Shown: piece by piece, positions 18,453 to 26,010 of the stretch
How positions within the stretch are numbered: position 1 is the first letter of the stretch
How the letters are laid out: every line of letters begins with the position of its first letter
Assembly: GCF_029589495.1 (NCBI RefSeq)
Contig: NZ_JAAIVF010000004.1
Coordinates: forward strand, 310,001 to 374,000
DNA length: 64,000 nt
Reading direction: 5' to 3'
Source of the DNA: Speluncibacter jeojiensis
GTDB lineage: Bacteria > Actinomycetota > Actinomycetes > Mycobacteriales > Mycobacteriaceae
The notes under the pieces: model-generated
What the model saw: the letters and a program-made list of their open reading frames with translations, nothing else
What the model was told of the DNA's origin: nothing
Database searches by the model: none
Made by a program: the position numbers and the translations under genes

Positions 18453-20006
18453 ATGAACACTCGACGCTGGTGGGCCCTGTCCGCACTCTCCCTCGCCGTG
18501 TTCGCCGTGGGTATCGACACCATCGTGCTGACCGTGGCCCTGCCGACCCTTTCCGTCGACCTGCGCGCGTCGACCTCTCAACTGCAGTGGTTCACGGCCG
18601 CGTACACGCTCGTCCTCGCCGCCGCACTGCTGCCGGCGGGCAGCCTCGGCGACCGGTTCGGCCGCAAACGCCTCCTGCTCGGCGCTTTGATCCTGTTCGG
18701 CATCGCCTCGCCGGCGTGCGCCTACGCGCGGTCGGCGGCGGAGCTGATCGCCGCCCGCGCGGCACTCGGCCTGGCCGCCGCGGTGATCCTCCCGCTGTCG
18801 ATGGCCGCGGTGCCGGTGCTGTTCCCCGGTCGCGATGAGCAGCGACGGGCGATGACGATCTGGGTCACCGCCACCGCCCTGGGCCTGCCGCTCGGCCCGA
18901 TCCTCGGCGGGTGGCTCCTGCAGACGTTCTGGTGGGGGTCGGTGTTCCTGGTGAACGTTCCACTGGTGCTGTGCGCCGTCGTCGCTGTCACCCGTCTCGT
19001 GCCGGAATCCTCCGGCGCCGTCGCCAGCCGGTTCGACATCGCGGGCGCACTGCTGTCGGTCGCCGGACTGCTCGGCGTGACCTATGGGCTGATCGCCGCC
19101 GGAGCGCATCCGTGGGGCCACCTCGGGGTACTCGTTCCACTGGCAGCCGGCCTCACCGCCCTGGTCGCCTTCGGCCGCCGGGAACGGCGTTGCCGCCACC
19201 CGTTGGTGGACCCCACACTGCTGCGGCGCCGCGAATTCACCGTCGGCGCCGGACTCGCCGCGCTCGCCAACTTCACGATGTTCGGCGTCCTGTTCACCCT
19301 GCCGCTCTACCTGCAGTCCGTCCTCGGCGCGGATGCATTCGAGACCGGGCTCGGACTGCTGCCGCTGATCGGGGGGCTCGTCGTCGGCGCCCGCGGTGTC
19401 ACCGTGCTCAGCGTGTGGATGGGACCGGGCGCGGTCATCGGGATCGGGTTCGCCCTGCTGGCCGTGGGCTGCGGGGTCGGGACGACGACCTCGCCCGGAT
19501 CGGGCACCGGCCTGCTGATCGGTTGGCTCACGGTCGCCGGGGTCGGATTGGGCGTGATCATGCCCACCGCGATCGCTGCGGCGACCGCCACCCTCACACC
19601 CGACGACGCGGCCTCGGGTTCCGCTCTGACCCAGGCGCTGCGGCAGGTCGGCGGCACCATCGGCGTCGCGGTGCTCGGTACCGCACTGACCGCCACCTAC
19701 CGCGCACATCTGACCGGCCTCCCGGCCGGGCTCCCCCCGCAGGTCCGCGACGCGGTGAGCGCATCCGCCTCCTCCGGCGCCACGGCCGCCCGCCGTCTCG
19801 GCCTGCCCGACCTCGTCACGGACGTGCACGCGGCCTTCGTGGACGGCATGGCAGTCGCACTCTGGATCTCGGTCGCGGCGGCGGTTGCCGGTTTGGTCGG
19901 GGCCTGCGTGCTGCTGCCGCTGCGCGCCGAGCCCGCACCGCCGCAGCCGCATCCCGACGCGACCCCCGAGTACGCCGAGCTACCGCCGATGAACCACCGC
20001 GGATGA
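18453..20006 (+). CDS. MFS multidrug efflux transporter (DHA2/EmrB-QacA type)
   Basis: A 517-residue, 14-helix drug:H+ antiporter type protein. Helix 1 carries the acidic pattern VFAVGIDTIVLTVALPTL. Motif A is GSLGDRFGRKRLL between helices 2 and 3, and motif C-like ALGLPLGPILGGWL lies in helix 5; both are typical of drug exporters in the cytoplasmic membrane. It starts at ATG 18453, 52 bp from the divergent pirin-like gene. Its stop overlaps the start of a TetR gene (ATGA), so exporter and regulator are co-translated, the usual self-controlled efflux cassette. The substrate is unknown. Confidence 0.9.
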   Translation: MNTRRWWALSALSLAVFAVGIDTIVLTVALPTLSVDLRASTSQLQWFTAAYTLVLAAALLPAGSLGDRFGRKRLLLGALILFGIASPACAYARSAAELIAARAALGLAAAVILPLSMAAVPVLFPGRDEQRRAMTIWVTATALGLPLGPILGGWLLQTFWWGSVFLVNVPLVLCAVVAVTRLVPESSGAVASRFDIAGALLSVAGLLGVTYGLIAAGAHPWGHLGVLVPLAAGLTALVAFGRRERRCRHPLVDPTLLRRREFTVGAGLAALANFTMFGVLFTLPLYLQSVLGADAFETGLGLLPLIGGLVVGARGVTVLSVWMGPGAVIGIGFALLAVGCGVGTTTSPGSGTGLLIGWLTVAGVGLGVIMPTAIAAATATLTPDDAASGSALTQALRQVGGTIGVAVLGTALTATYRAHLTGLPAGLPPQVRDAVSASASSGATAARRLGLPDLVTDVHAAFVDGMAVALWISVAAAVAGLVGACVLLPLRAEPAPPQPHPDATPEYAELPPMNHRG

Positions 20007-20593
20007 GCAACACTGGAGACGTGAGCACGCAGGCGAGCCTTCGCGAACGCAAGAAGATCAAGACCCGCAGGATCCTTCGTGAACAGGCGTTGCGGCTGTT
20101 CGCCGAGCAGGGCTACGCGCAGACCACGGTCGACCAGATCGCGGCGGCCGCCGAGGTCTCGCCGAGCACGTTCTTCCGCTACTTCCCCAGTAAGGAGCAG
20201 GTCGTCCTCGTCGACGACCTCGACGCCCCGATGCTCGCGGCCATCGCGGAGCAGCCGGCGCACCTGCCTCCGTTGACGGCGTGCCGACTGGCGTTCCGCT
20301 CGGTCCTGGCCACGCTGACGCCGGACCAGCTCGCCACCGAACGCGCACGCCAGCAACTGTTGTTCACCGAACCGGAACTGCGGGCGACCTTCTTCGACCA
20401 ACTCGGCCGCAACATCGCGATACTCGCCGACGCCATCGCACCGCGCGTCGGACGTGAACCCGGTGACTTCGAGGTCCGCGTGTTCGCGGGTGCGCTGACC
20501 GGTGCGGCGCTCGGGGCCATCGGCGACGGCCCGCCCGAACTCGACCATCTGATCAAGGCGATCGAGTTCCTCGAAGCGGGCCTACCGCTCTGA
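20003..20593 (+). CDS. TetR-family regulator coupled to the MFS exporter
   Basis: A 196-residue TetR/AcrR regulator. Residues about 15-60 form the helix-turn-helix: TRRILREQALRLFAEQGY, TTVDQIAAAAEVSPSTFF and RYFPSKEQVV are all canonical. The C-terminal ligand domain is of the MftR kind (FTEPELRATFFDQLGRN). The start ATG overlaps the MFS stop by 4 bp, giving translational coupling; a GTG at 20021 is an alternative. It probably represses the MFS operon and perhaps the divergent pirin-like gene through the 18403-18442 dyad. It is convergent, with a 13-bp gap, with a second TetR gene. Confidence 0.88.
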   Translation: MSNTGDVSTQASLRERKKIKTRRILREQALRLFAEQGYAQTTVDQIAAAAEVSPSTFFRYFPSKEQVVLVDDLDAPMLAAIAEQPAHLPPLTACRLAFRSVLATLTPDQLATERARQQLLFTEPELRATFFDQLGRNIAILADAIAPRVGREPGDFEVRVFAGALTGAALGAIGDGPPELDHLIKAIEFLEAGLPL

Positions 20594-20606
20594 ACCCCTC
20601 GCCCGG

Positions 20607-21308
20607 TCACGGCGACCCGGCTGCCGCCATCCGGCTCGGGTCCACCCGCCCAAGCCCCGCGGTGATGAACGCGGCCACCAGTTCCGCGGCCGCGGCGCGG
20701 TTGCCGGCGTCCGCCGACAGCGCGCTCCGCGTTCCCGACACCACCGCCGCGCTGGTCATCTCAGCCATGATCCGGGCCGCCCATTCCGCCGCCGGTCGGC
20801 CCTGCCCGGCGACGTAGGAGCCGATCAACCGGCTCAGCTGGGCGGTGACCGACTCCCAGAGGTCCTGTCGGGTCCGGTCCGCGCCGGGGTCCTGTCGGGT
20901 CCGGTCCGCGCCGGGGTCCTGTTCGGCGCCGAACAGCAGCCGGAAGCCGTACGGATGCGCCGCCGCGTAGTCGAAGAACGCACGGACGTCCGCGCGGATC
21001 TGCTCCTCGAGCCCAAGCTGCGCCGCCTCCGCGTAACGCCGGAACAGCCAGCGCTGCGCAGTCGACGCTTCCCGCACCAGACACGCCTCGTACAACGCGT
21101 CCTTGGCCCGGAAGTGCGCATACAGGGTGGGTTTGGTCGAGTTCGCCTTGGCCGCCACCTGCTCCATCGTCGCCGCCCGGAAGCCCCGCTCGGCGAACAC
21201 CGCGCAGGCGGCGTCGAGCAACTGGTCGTCGGTCGGCCGCGCGCGGGTGGAGCGTCGACCGGAACCCGCCAGCGGTGGCGTCAGGGTGGCATCCGTCACA
21301 CCCGTCAC
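20607..21308 (-). CDS. TetR-family regulator with a 9-residue tandem duplication
   Basis: A 233-residue TetR-type regulator. The helix-turn-helix is at residues about 25-75: LLDAACAVFAERGF, TMEQVAAKANSTKPTLY and AHFRAKDALY. The ligand domain (about 85-220) is interrupted near residue 135 by QDPGADRTR twice in a row, encoded by a perfect 27-bp tandem repeat, probably a recent slip-strand expansion in a loop. GTG 21308 is used as start. Two near-identical 16-bp palindromic boxes lie just upstream and overlap the start, suggesting autoregulation. It lies 42 bp downstream of the DUF3159 gene on the same strand. The target is unknown. Confidence 0.87.
   Translation of the reverse strand: MTGVTDATLTPPLAGSGRRSTRARPTDDQLLDAACAVFAERGFRAATMEQVAAKANSTKPTLYAHFRAKDALYEACLVREASTAQRWLFRRYAEAAQLGLEEQIRADVRAFFDYAAAHPYGFRLLFGAEQDPGADRTRQDPGADRTRQDLWESVTAQLSRLIGSYVAGQGRPAAEWAARIMAEMTSAAVVSGTRSALSADAGNRAAAAELVAAFITAGLGRVDPSRMAAAGSP
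20862..20915. repeat. 27-bp perfect tandem duplication inside a TetR gene
   Basis: The unit GTCCTGTCGGGTCCGGTCCG plus CGCCGGG occurs at 20862-20888 and 20889-20915. A diverging partial third copy (GTCCTGTTCGG) begins at 20916. The frame is kept, adding nine residues per copy. Confidence 0.95.
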
Positions 21309-21309
21309 A

Positions 21310-21352
21310 TTACTCCGAAGTAAGGAGATCCCCGGGCCTTACCTCGGAGTTC
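21310..21352. promoter_or_regulatory. two inverted 16-bp boxes upstream of TetR (candidate operator pair)
   Basis: CCTTACTTCGGAGTAA read on the minus strand (21325-21310) and CCTTACCTCGGAGTTC read on the plus strand (21337-21352) match at 13 of 16 positions. The first has perfect 5-bp arms (TTACT/AGTAA). They flank the region just upstream of the GTG of the TetR gene and reach the end of the DUF3159 gene. This arrangement suits cooperative TetR dimers and autorepression. Confidence 0.5.
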
Positions 21353-22067
21353 ATCCCCTGCGCAGGTTGCCACCGCCGTCGTCGGTGATGGTCTCGTCGC
21401 GCTCCCCATCGCCCGAGATACCTTCGTCCGCAACACCGTCGACCGGAGTCTCGATCAGCTCCGGATGGTCGGCGAGTTCGCGATCGGCACGGCGGATCGC
21501 GGCGTAGGTCAGCACCAGCGCGATGCCCGCCAACGGCCAGCCCATCAGGATCCGGGTCACCGCGAGCCAGCCGGTGCTGTCGGTGTCGTACAGGCGCGAC
21601 TGGACCAGATACCGCGCACCGAACACCACCACCCATGCGAGCGTCGCCAGGTCGTAGGCGCGGACCGCACCGCGCACCGACCGCCAGCGGGTGCCGGTGC
21701 CGTTCAGATATCCCCAGATCACCCCGGCCAGCGGCCAGCGGGCCAGGATCGAGATCAGGAACACGCCCGCATAGAGCAGGCTGGTGTAGATCCCGAACAG
21801 GAAGTAGCCCTTCGCGGATCCGGTGCGATGCGCGATGAACGCGCAGATCGCCACGCCGACGAAACCGGAGATCGCCGGCTGGAGCCGACTGCGGGTCACC
21901 AACCGCCACACCAGGATCGCGGCCGCGACACCGAGCGCGGCCCAGATCGCCACGGTCAGATGCCAGACGGCATTGACCGGCACGAACACCAGGATCGGCA
22001 GGGTCGAGTAGATCAGCCCGCGGATGCCGCCGAGCTGCTCGAGAACGGTTTCTTCAGGCCGGTCCAT
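21351..22067 (-). CDS. DUF3159 membrane protein
   Basis: A 238-residue polytopic membrane protein of the DUF3159 family (Rv2693c type), of unknown function. About six hydrophobic segments are visible in residues 15-200 (for example LIYSTLPILVFVPVNAVWHL, AIWAALGVAAAILVWRLV and FLFGIYTSLLYAGVFLIS). Family-typical features include VLEQLGG near the N-terminus and RAVRAYDLATLAWVVVF-like segments. The acidic C-terminal tail (about 200-238) should be cytoplasmic. ATG 22067 places the conserved EETVLEQLGG near the start. It is the second gene after the OB-fold gene on the same strand (49-bp gap), an order kept in mycobacteria. Confidence 0.86.
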   Translation of the reverse strand: MDRPEETVLEQLGGIRGLIYSTLPILVFVPVNAVWHLTVAIWAALGVAAAILVWRLVTRSRLQPAISGFVGVAICAFIAHRTGSAKGYFLFGIYTSLLYAGVFLISILARWPLAGVIWGYLNGTGTRWRSVRGAVRAYDLATLAWVVVFGARYLVQSRLYDTDSTGWLAVTRILMGWPLAGIALVLTYAAIRRADRELADHPELIETPVDGVADEGISGDGERDETITDDGGGNLRRG

Positions 22068-22116
22068 CACACTGGCAAGGGTGCCACAGATCTCGCGGGC
22101 GCCGTCGCGCCGCGGC

Positions 22117-22494
22117 TCAGCTCGCGCTCTGCAGCTCGTAGTAGGGGTTGTAGATGACCTTGCCGCCGTCGCGCTCGCCGATCCGGCCACGCACCAGCAG
22201 GCTCCGGCCGGGTTCGATGCCGGGGATGCGGCGACGGCCGATCCACACCAGCTTCACGGCCTCGCTGCCGTCGAACAGTTCCGCGATGACGCTCGCGTTC
22301 GCGGTCTTGGGACACGCCTCGACGCTGCGGAGCCGGCCGACCATCGTGACCTCTTCGCCACGACAGCACTCCGACGCGCGCTTGGCGCCGAGCACGTCCG
22401 CCTGCTGCGAGATCTCTTCCGCATCCAACTCGTCGATATCCTGGGTGAGGCGGCGAGAGAGCCGACGAAAGTAATGAGCCGCGGCGGGTGCCAT
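22117..22494 (-). CDS. OB-fold nucleic-acid-binding domain protein
   Basis: A 125-residue protein of the Rv2694c type. After a helical leader (FRRLSRRLTQDIDELDAEE) an OB-fold occupies residues about 45-122. EEVTMVGRLRSVEACP, VIAELFDGSEAVKLVWIGRR and LLVRGRIGERDGGKVIYNPYYEL are the five-strand pattern, with YNPYYEL closing the barrel. It probably binds RNA or single-stranded DNA. The ATG at 22494 is preceded by GAGGAG. It is first in a likely operon with the DUF3159 gene and divergent from the hydrolase gene over 100 bp. Confidence 0.85.
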   Translation of the reverse strand: MAPAAAHYFRRLSRRLTQDIDELDAEEISQQADVLGAKRASECCRGEEVTMVGRLRSVEACPKTANASVIAELFDGSEAVKLVWIGRRRIPGIEPGRSLLVRGRIGERDGGKVIYNPYYELQSAS

Positions 22495-22594
22495 GGTGCG
22501 CTCCTCGAGAGCAGTTGGTGCGGACGGTCCGCCTTGTCTCCGCCAGAGTAGACCCGTCCGCCGGGCCCGACCACGCGGGCGGCATCATCGAGGC

Positions 22595-23311
22595 GTGGCT
22601 CACTTTTCGCTCCCCTCCGTGGCGGTGCTGTTGCCCGGCACCGGATCCGACGCCGACTTCGCCTCGAGGGCCTTCCACGGCCCACTGACCAGCATCGGAG
22701 TCGAGGTCGTCGCGGTCGACCCGGCACCGGGACGGCTGGTCGAGGGCTACCTGGACGCACTCGACGACGCCCACGCCCGGCACGGTCGGCTCGTGGTGGG
22801 CGGGGTGTCGATCGGCGCCGCGGTCGCGGTGCAGTGGGCGCTGCACGGCCCTGACCGTGCGGCCGCCGTGCTCGCCGCGATGCCGGCCTGGACGGGCGAT
22901 CCGAGCGAGGCGCCTGCGGCGGCCGGCGCGCGGTACACGGCCGACCGGTTGCGCGGCGACGGACTCGACCGGACCATCGCGGCCATGCGGGCGACCTCCC
23001 CCGCCTGGCTGGCCGACGAGCTGACCCGGTCGTGGACCGCGCAGTGGCCGCACCTGCCCGAGTCCATGGAACAGGCCGCGGCGCACCACTCGCCGACACT
23101 CGGGCAGCTGACCGGGCTGACCACGCCCGTGGCGATCGCAGCCGCCGTCGACGACCCGCTGCACCCCATCGAGGTCGCGCGGGACTGGGACCGGGCCCTG
23201 CCCTGCTCGGCTGTCGAGACCGTTCGGCTCGACGAGATCGGCGCGGACCCGAGCGTGCTCGGACGCGCCTGCCTGACCGCATTGGACCGGCTGCCCGTGC
23301 GGGCGGGCTGA
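22595..23311 (+). CDS. alpha/beta hydrolase-like protein (Rv2695 type)
   Basis: A 238-residue protein with an alpha/beta hydrolase pattern: VAVLLPGTGSD after the first strand, the elbow VVGGVSIGAAVAV (Ser in G-x-S-x-G), an acidic residue in AAVDDPLHPIEVA, and a Ser/Gly-rich core. The C-terminal His is not obvious; HPIE is a candidate. The GTG at 22595 begins MAHFSLPSVAVLL; upstream in-frame codons are Arg-rich and unlikely to be coding. Position and length match Rv2695 next to the OB-fold gene. The substrate is unknown. It is convergent with the DUF3710 gene (19 bp). Confidence 0.78.
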   Translation: MAHFSLPSVAVLLPGTGSDADFASRAFHGPLTSIGVEVVAVDPAPGRLVEGYLDALDDAHARHGRLVVGGVSIGAAVAVQWALHGPDRAAAVLAAMPAWTGDPSEAPAAAGARYTADRLRGDGLDRTIAAMRATSPAWLADELTRSWTAQWPHLPESMEQAAAHHSPTLGQLTGLTTPVAIAAAVDDPLHPIEVARDWDRALPCSAVETVRLDEIGADPSVLGRACLTALDRLPVRAG

Positions 23312-23330
23312 CGCCGCCGGTCCCGACCGC

Positions 23331-24152
23331 TCAGTTCTGCTTGCGTCGGTCCAGCTGCTGCATCGCCGAGCCCTGCGCCCCACGCCGCGGCACGTCCGGC
23401 GCGGCGCCGGCACCCGGCTGCTGTGGCTGGTCCGGGGCCCCCGCCTGTGCCTGGCCCGCCTGCGCCACCGCCTGCGCCGCACCCTGCTCGGTCGCCTGCT
23501 GCTGCAACTGCTGCAGCTGTTGCTGCTGCGCCGCCAGCAGCTGCTGGGCGAGCGCCTCGGGCAGCACGACCGGCAGCGGGGTGCGCACCGGCAGCGGATC
23601 CGATCCACGCTTGACGATCGTCCGCCTCAGCACCGCGCGCGCCATCTGGCTGAGCGCGCTGTCCTCCGCGAGCGCGCCGGTCGGGCCGGCGGCCACGCAC
23701 CGGATCATCCAGCGGGGCCCGTCGACGCCGATGAAACGCAGATCGCCGCCGGGGGTGACCCCCAGCAGCTCACGGCCCCACGGTCCGTCCTCCACCGACA
23801 CACTCGCCTGCTCCGAGCGCAGCGAATCGGCCAGCTCGGTGGTCACCTCGCGCCACTGCCCCGACGACTTCGGCGCCGCATAGGCGGCCACGGTGATCCG
23901 TCCGTCACCGGTGACCAGGTGCAGTGCCTGCACCGATCCGTCCGGCGCCATCTCCACCTGGATCTGGCCGCCCTCGGGCATCGGCAGCAGCACCGATCCC
24001 AGGTCCAGCAGCCCGGGTGCGATCTCGTCCAGATCGCTCAGCTCGGTGGCCTCGTACGGCCCCTCGTCGCCGAACACCGGGCGGGTGTCGGCGAGGTCGG
24101 CGTCGTGCTCGGCCGAGCGGGACCGGCCGCCCTTCTTCCGTCCGAAGGCCAT
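23331..24152 (-). CDS. DUF3710 protein with glutamine-rich tail
   Basis: A 273-residue cytoplasmic protein of the DUF3710 family (Rv2696c), function unknown. A basic leader ([12 protein letters not shown]) precedes the conserved domain at residues about 40-210. Within it, DLGSVLLPMPEGGQIQVE, WREVTTELADSLR, GPWGRELLG and RFIGVDGPRWMIR are family hallmarks. Residues about 205-225 form a Gln/Leu-rich helix (AAQQQQLQQLQQQ), then an Ala/Gln/Pro low-complexity tail. ATG 24152 overlaps the dut stop by one base; a GTG one codon earlier is also possible. Translational coupling to dut is conserved in related genomes. Confidence 0.88.
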   Translation of the reverse strand: MAFGRKKGGRSRSAEHDADLADTRPVFGDEGPYEATELSDLDEIAPGLLDLGSVLLPMPEGGQIQVEMAPDGSVQALHLVTGDGRITVAAYAAPKSSGQWREVTTELADSLRSEQASVSVEDGPWGRELLGVTPGGDLRFIGVDGPRWMIRCVAAGPTGALAEDSALSQMARAVLRRTIVKRGSDPLPVRTPLPVVLPEALAQQLLAAQQQQLQQLQQQATEQGAAQAVAQAGQAQAGAPDQPQQPGAGAAPDVPRRGAQGSAMQQLDRRKQN

Positions 24153-24718
24153 CACGCACCGACTTCCGCGGTCTGCGCACCGGCACGCTCGAGGCCTGCG
24201 TGGCCGCCGCTGGAGCCGTATCCGCGGGTGCCGCGCGATGTCTCGTCGAGGTCGTCGACCTCGACGAAGTCGACGAGCTCGACCCGCTGGACCACCAGCT
24301 GCGCGATCCGGTCACCGCGGCGCAGATCGATGGCCTCCCGCGGGTCGTGGTTGATCAGGCACACCTTGATTTCGCCGCGATAGCCGGCGTCGATGGTGCC
24401 GGGGGTGTTGACGATCGACAGTCCGGAGCGGGCCGCCAGCCCCGACCTCGGGTGCACCAGCCCGACGGTGCCCAGCGGCAGCGCCAGCGCGACACCGGTG
24501 CCCACCAGGACCCGCTCACCCGGCTCGATTGTCACGTCCACGGCCGTGCACAGGTCCACGCCCGCGTCGCCGTCGTGTGCACGCGCCGGCATCGGCAGCC
24601 CGGGATCGAGGCGACGCAGCGGGATCGGCGCAAAGGCGCCGCCCGCACGGGCCGCGGGGCTGCCCACGGAAGTCTGTTCGGTTCGGCCGGAATCGTCCGC
24701 CACGGTGTCATTGGCCAC
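24152..24718 (-). CDS. dut: dUTP diphosphatase
   Basis: A 188-residue trimeric dUTPase that hydrolyses dUTP to dUMP and pyrophosphate, keeping uracil out of DNA and feeding dTMP synthesis. All five motifs are visible: DAGVDL (1), HPRSGLAA (2), [11 protein letters not shown] (3), [10 protein letters not shown] (4) and GTRGYGSSG (5). A non-conserved Ala/Gly-rich leader of about 28 residues precedes [18 protein letters not shown]. The GTG at 24718 lies 8 nt downstream of TAGTCT, so the mRNA may be leaderless. It is divergent from the DUF3093 gene over only 25 bp and overlaps the DUF3710 start by one base. Confidence 0.95.
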   Translation of the reverse strand: MANDTVADDSGRTEQTSVGSPAARAGGAFAPIPLRRLDPGLPMPARAHDGDAGVDLCTAVDVTIEPGERVLVGTGVALALPLGTVGLVHPRSGLAARSGLSIVNTPGTIDAGYRGEIKVCLINHDPREAIDLRRGDRIAQLVVQRVELVDFVEVDDLDETSRGTRGYGSSGGHAGLERAGAQTAEVGA

Positions 24719-24743
24719 GACTGGTCAGACTACTCTGGAGCCC
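24719..24743. promoter_or_regulatory. 25-bp divergent promoter with overlapping -10 boxes (dut / DUF3093)
   Basis: Only 25 bp separate two divergent GTG starts. TAGTCT on the minus strand (24732-24727) ends 8 nt before the dut GTG. TACTCT on the plus strand (24731-24736) ends 7 nt before the DUF3093 GTG. Both fit TANNNT at the spacing of leaderless mycobacterial-type transcripts, and the hexamers overlap, so the two polymerases would compete. Confidence 0.55.
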
Positions 24744-25277
24744 GTGTCCGAACATGCTCAACCAGCCCCGACCGCCGACGCGACCGCTCGCACGGTCTTC
24801 AGCGAGCGCCTGTGGGTGCCGATCTGGTGGTGGGTCGCGGGTGTCGTCGTGGCCGAGTTGCTCGCCGTCGAGGTGCACATGTCCGCGCGGTCGGTGCCGT
24901 GGTGGATCCCCGGCATCGTGCTGCTGCCGTTCGTCGCGTGGGCCTGCCTGTGGATGGGCCGCCTGCGGCTGGAGGTGGTCGTCGACGGCGACGGCGAGGG
25001 CGAGTTCCGGATCGGCCGGGCGCATCTTCCGCTGGATGTCATCTCCCGGACCTTCGAGGTCCCGGAGGAGGCCCGCAGCGCCGCACTGGGCCGCCAACTC
25101 GACCCGGCGGCCTTCGTGCAGAACCGCTCGTGGGTCAAGACCATGGTGCTGATCATCTTGGACGACCCTCAGGATCCGACGCCGTACTGGCTGGTCAGCA
25201 CCCGCAAGCCGGCCGAGCTGGCCGCAGCGCTGGCGCCCCGCTCGCAGTCCCCGCAGACGGGAACCGCCCAGCCCTGA
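24744..25277 (+). CDS. DUF3093 membrane protein
   Basis: A 177-residue protein of the DUF3093 family (Rv2698). Two hydrophobic segments lie at residues about 22-45 (WVPIWWWVAGVVVAELLAVEV) and 52-72 (PWWIPGIVLLPFVAWACLWM). A C-terminal soluble domain follows with IGRAHLPLDVISRTFEVPEEARSAALG and YWLVSTRKPAELAAAL. Function is unknown; it is probably a small inner-membrane protein with a cytoplasmic domain. The GTG at 24744 is 7 nt past a TACTCT -10 box, so the transcript may have no leader. Divergent pairing with dut is conserved in relatives. Confidence 0.87.
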   Translation: MSEHAQPAPTADATARTVFSERLWVPIWWWVAGVVVAELLAVEVHMSARSVPWWIPGIVLLPFVAWACLWMGRLRLEVVVDGDGEGEFRIGRAHLPLDVISRTFEVPEEARSAALGRQLDPAAFVQNRSWVKTMVLIILDDPQDPTPYWLVSTRKPAELAAALAPRSQSPQTGTAQP

Positions 25278-25314
25278 CCTGTCGGCCGGGCCGGGCGGTA
25301 CGCCACAGGGCCGG

Positions 25315-25617
25315 TCAGCCGGCGCAGTCCCGGCAGACCAGGGCGCCGTTCGCATCACTCGCGAGCCGGCTGCGATGGTGCACCAGGAAGCAGCTGGTGC
25401 AGGTGAACTCGTCTGCCTGCTTGGGCACCACCCGGACCGAGAGCTCCTCGCCGGACAGGTCCGCGCCGGGCAGCTCGAACGACTCCGCCGTGTCCGACTC
25501 GTCGACGTCGACGACCGCCGACTGCGCCTCGTTCCTGCGCGCCTTCAGTTCTTCCAGGGAATCCTCCGAAACCTCGTCGGATTCGTTGCGCCTCGGCGCG
25601 TCGTAGTCGGTTGCCAT
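25315..25617 (-). CDS. DUF4193 zinc-ribbon-like small protein
   Basis: A 100-residue acidic protein of the DUF4193 family (Rv2699c). It begins MATDYDAPRRNESDE, has a charged middle (SLEELKARRNEAQS) and ends with a four-Cys knuckle, FTCTSCFLVHHRS then GALVCRDCAG (two CxxC pairs), which should bind one zinc. GAGGAAGAGG gives a good ribosome binding site before ATG 25617. The function is unknown; high conservation and abundance in actinobacteria suggest a nucleic-acid or ribosome-associated role, which is only an inference. Confidence 0.9.
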   Translation of the reverse strand: MATDYDAPRRNESDEVSEDSLEELKARRNEAQSAVVDVDESDTAESFELPGADLSGEELSVRVVPKQADEFTCTSCFLVHHRSRLASDANGALVCRDCAG

Positions 25618-26010
25618 GACCTCTTCCTCTGATCCGCTTCTCTCGGGCCCGTCCACGTCCCCGCAGTCGCAGACGAACCGTGCATAGAGCATGTGCGGCT
25701 GCACAACGCTCACGCACCACGTTTTGTGCCCGACCTCTCCGGTGATCCCGGTAACAGTCGCGGCCGTGGACACGACTGACGATTCGCACCACGGCCGCGA
25801 GGACAATAGCCGAACGCGCGGCGAATTTCGCAACAGGAAACCGGTGAAGGTGTCGAACGACACCAAAACGTCATCACCGGCGCGGCTCGTCCCCTCGAGG
25901 CCACTCAGTTGCCACCTTCTCCGCACCCCTGCGCCTAAGGTGGTCACGGCCCCGGTCAGCAGCGGGGCACCCCGGCGGGGGCACGCACGAACGAGAGGCC
26001 TGACGACACC
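25618..26010. promoter_or_regulatory. 393-bp divergent intergenic region (DUF4193 / cei)
   Basis: No convincing ORF or RNA gene is seen. The stretch is less G+C-rich than its neighbours and includes runs such as GGCGAATTTCGCAACAGGAAACC, consistent with long untranslated leaders and two outward promoters. GAGAGG about 12 nt before the cei GTG is a plausible ribosome binding site. Confidence 0.4.
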
